In this document: piece by piece, positions 63,028 to 64,000 of the stretch
How the letters are laid out: each line of letters starts with the position of its first letter
Numbering within the stretch: position 1 is the first letter of the stretch
Assembly: GCA_922989275.2 (NCBI GenBank)
Contig: OV277871.1
Coordinates: forward strand, 63,013,848 to 63,077,847
Length of the DNA stretch: 64,000 nucleotides
Direction of reading: 5' to 3'
Source of the DNA: Gari tellinella
Lineage: Eukaryota > Mollusca > Bivalvia > Cardiida > Psammobiidae
Program-made: the position numbers and the translations under genes
Notes under the pieces: model-generated
Databases searched by the model: none
Told to the model about the DNA's origin: nothing
What the model saw: only the letters and a program-made list of their open reading frames with translations

Positions 63028-63118
63028 GTGAGTAATACAAAGTACTACAGTAAAACCTCTCTCTATCCACCACTACATTGTGTGAATTATTAGGTTTCAA
63101 TGACAGGTGACTGCTTAA

Positions 63119-63352
63119 CCCTTTACCTTATAGAAGCCCCTTTTAGCGAATATTATTTATTCCTCTGCTGAAGAAAATAGTTCCAATTTAAGCAGTCATT
63201 AATATATATTATAGAGAATATTTTCTATATTCTAGCACATGATAGCTTAAAGCAGGCTGAAAGTTAAGCAGAATTCACCTTAAGGCGCGTTCTGCTTTAC
63301 TTTCAGCCTGCTTTAAGTGGTCACCTATCTTCAATACTAGAAATAGGCTATC
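63119..63352. mobile_element. Family D element nested in family E
   Basis: Inserted at TTAA 63,115-63,118 of the E hairpin left arm. Starts CCCTTTACCTTATAGAAG, has a near-perfect core-2 hairpin at about 63,243-63,317, and breaks off at AGAAATAGGCTATCAG, short of its GGG end. The deletion also removed the apex of the E hairpin. Confidence 0.75.
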
Positions 63353-63386
63353 AGCTCCTTTATGTTTTACTGTCACCTTGCCTTAA

Positions 63387-63629
63387 CCCTTTGAACCCTA
63401 GTCCCGCATATTGGCGTTGTTTTCAAACAGTGTACATGTGAAAAGTACACTTGTCCTGTGCAAACAGTGAAGACCCAGATCAGAGGGTTCCGAAAGGAGC
63501 TCTCTGATCAGGGTCTTCACTGTTTGTCATAATTCAAAACATTGACGAAAACAACCCTTAAAAGTCAGAAATGGACCAGACTAAAATGGAAACTGGAATT
63601 TTCCATTTAAATCTTCAGGGAGGAAAGAG
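63387..63629. mobile_element. Family G element nested in family E (243 bp)
   Basis: Exact TTAA on both sides (63,383-63,386; 63,630-63,633), in the right arm of the E hairpin. Starts CCCTTTGAACCCTAGTCCCG, ends CAGGGAGGAAAGAG. Hairpin CAAACAGTGAAGACCCAGATCAG with apex GGGTTCCGAAAGGAGCTC. This copy fixes the family G ends and target site. Confidence 0.85.
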
Positions 63630-63757
63630 TTAAGCTGTCACCTGTCTTTTATAAGTCAATTAGTGTTATTTTATTGGTCGTAGTAGAGAGGTTTTACTGT
63701 AGTTTCATCAGTATAGTTTCTCAGCCCTTTCCTGCATCAATTGTGTTTACGGTTTTA

Positions 63758-63993
63758 CCCTTGACCCAATAGCCTTTTTCTAGGCCCGCATATTGAAGGT
63801 TGAAAGTAAAGCAGAATGTTCACAATGATCTGAGTATTTTGCTTTCCTTTCAGTGTGCTTTAAGCTACCCTTTTCTAGGATATAGGAATATTTCTTTTGG
63901 TGCTTATTCTTGACTTCATGAAGTGGAACTTCTTTCTACAGTGGAGGAATATATCAAATGTGTAAAAATGTGTATTTTTATTGGGGTAATGGG
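63758..63993. mobile_element. Family D element at the right edge
   Basis: Starts CCCTTGACCCAATAGCC after TTTA and ends TATTGGGGTAATGGG before TTAA 63,994-63,997. Core-2 hairpin with a worn apex; GTGGAACTTCTTTCTACAGTG in the right part. Confidence 0.7.
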
Positions 63994-64000
63994 TTAAACC

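Larger units (their letters stand above)
63048..63699. mobile_element. Family E element carrying nested D and G elements
   Basis: TA 63,046-63,047 then CAGTAAAACCTCTCTCTATC; right end GGTCGTAGTAGAGAGG followed by TTTTACTG and TA 63,700-63,701. Between, GGTGACTGC is followed by TTAA and family D; ATGTTTTACTGTCACCTTGCC returns to E; TTAA and family G follow; then GCTGTCACCTGTC. It starts 20 bp after ALG9 exon 4. Confidence 0.8.

Overview
The window looks like a piece of a eukaryotic, almost certainly bivalve mollusc, nuclear genome. It is AT-rich, genes are split by GT-AG introns, and most of the sequence is short transposon-derived repeats. The organism call rests on the split ALG9 gene, two molluscan-type non-LTR retrotransposon fragments and a dispersed repeat near 42,120 of a kind common in bivalve genomes. 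The species cannot be named from the sequence alone. There are no operons, CRISPR arrays, rRNAs or canonical tRNA genes.

Three host genes can be supported. (1) On the + strand, 56,854-63,027 holds the first four coding exons of ALG9, the ER alpha-1,2-mannosyltransferase of N-glycan assembly; the gene runs off the right edge. (2) On the + strand, 45,581-49,695 holds three consecutive exons of a four-pass membrane protein with the GLW...C...C signature of the PMP22/EMP/MP20/claudin superfamily. (3) On the - strand, 11,036-11,104 is a phase 1-1 exon encoding one transmembrane helix; its best 5' partner is a CpG-rich ATG exon at 12,400-12,445, and the rest of the gene was not found.

Repeats by region: 1-11 kb is a field of small palindromic elements, with a 1.04 kb composite at 7.4-8.5 kb. 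11-20 kb has an 886 bp fold-back element, a tRNA-like/TIR composite at 12.7-13.2 kb and a second 1.04 kb composite at 18.4-19.4 kb. 20-45 kb is more of the same, plus a decayed reverse-transcriptase gene at 27-28 kb that carries a nested element. 45-54 kb is the claudin-like gene and its flank. 54.6-56.8 kb is a LINE fragment followed by a fold-back element ending about 50 bp before the ALG9 start codon. The ALG9 introns are full of nested elements.

Labels used here (mine, not database names). Core-1 is a hairpin built on CAAACAG...GATCAGACGCC and its complement. It occurs inside family A (flanked by TTAA, ends CCCTTTCACTGCC), family B (flanked by TA, ends CAGTGGAGAA), family C (flanked by TA, ends CAGTGCTCCCTCTCTACAA) and, as a variant, family G (flanked by TTAA, ends CCCTTTGAACC). 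Core-2 is a hairpin built on GCTTAAAGCAGGCTGAAAG. It occurs in family D (TTAA, ends CCCATTACCCC) and, diverged, in family E (TA, ends CAGTAAAACCTCTC). Families F and H carry tRNA-like promoter modules between inverted ends at TTAA. The central observation is that related hairpin modules sit inside elements whose ends and target sites belong to different transposon types, and that the TTAA inside core-2 hairpins is repeatedly used as a landing site by other elements, giving several clean nested insertions.
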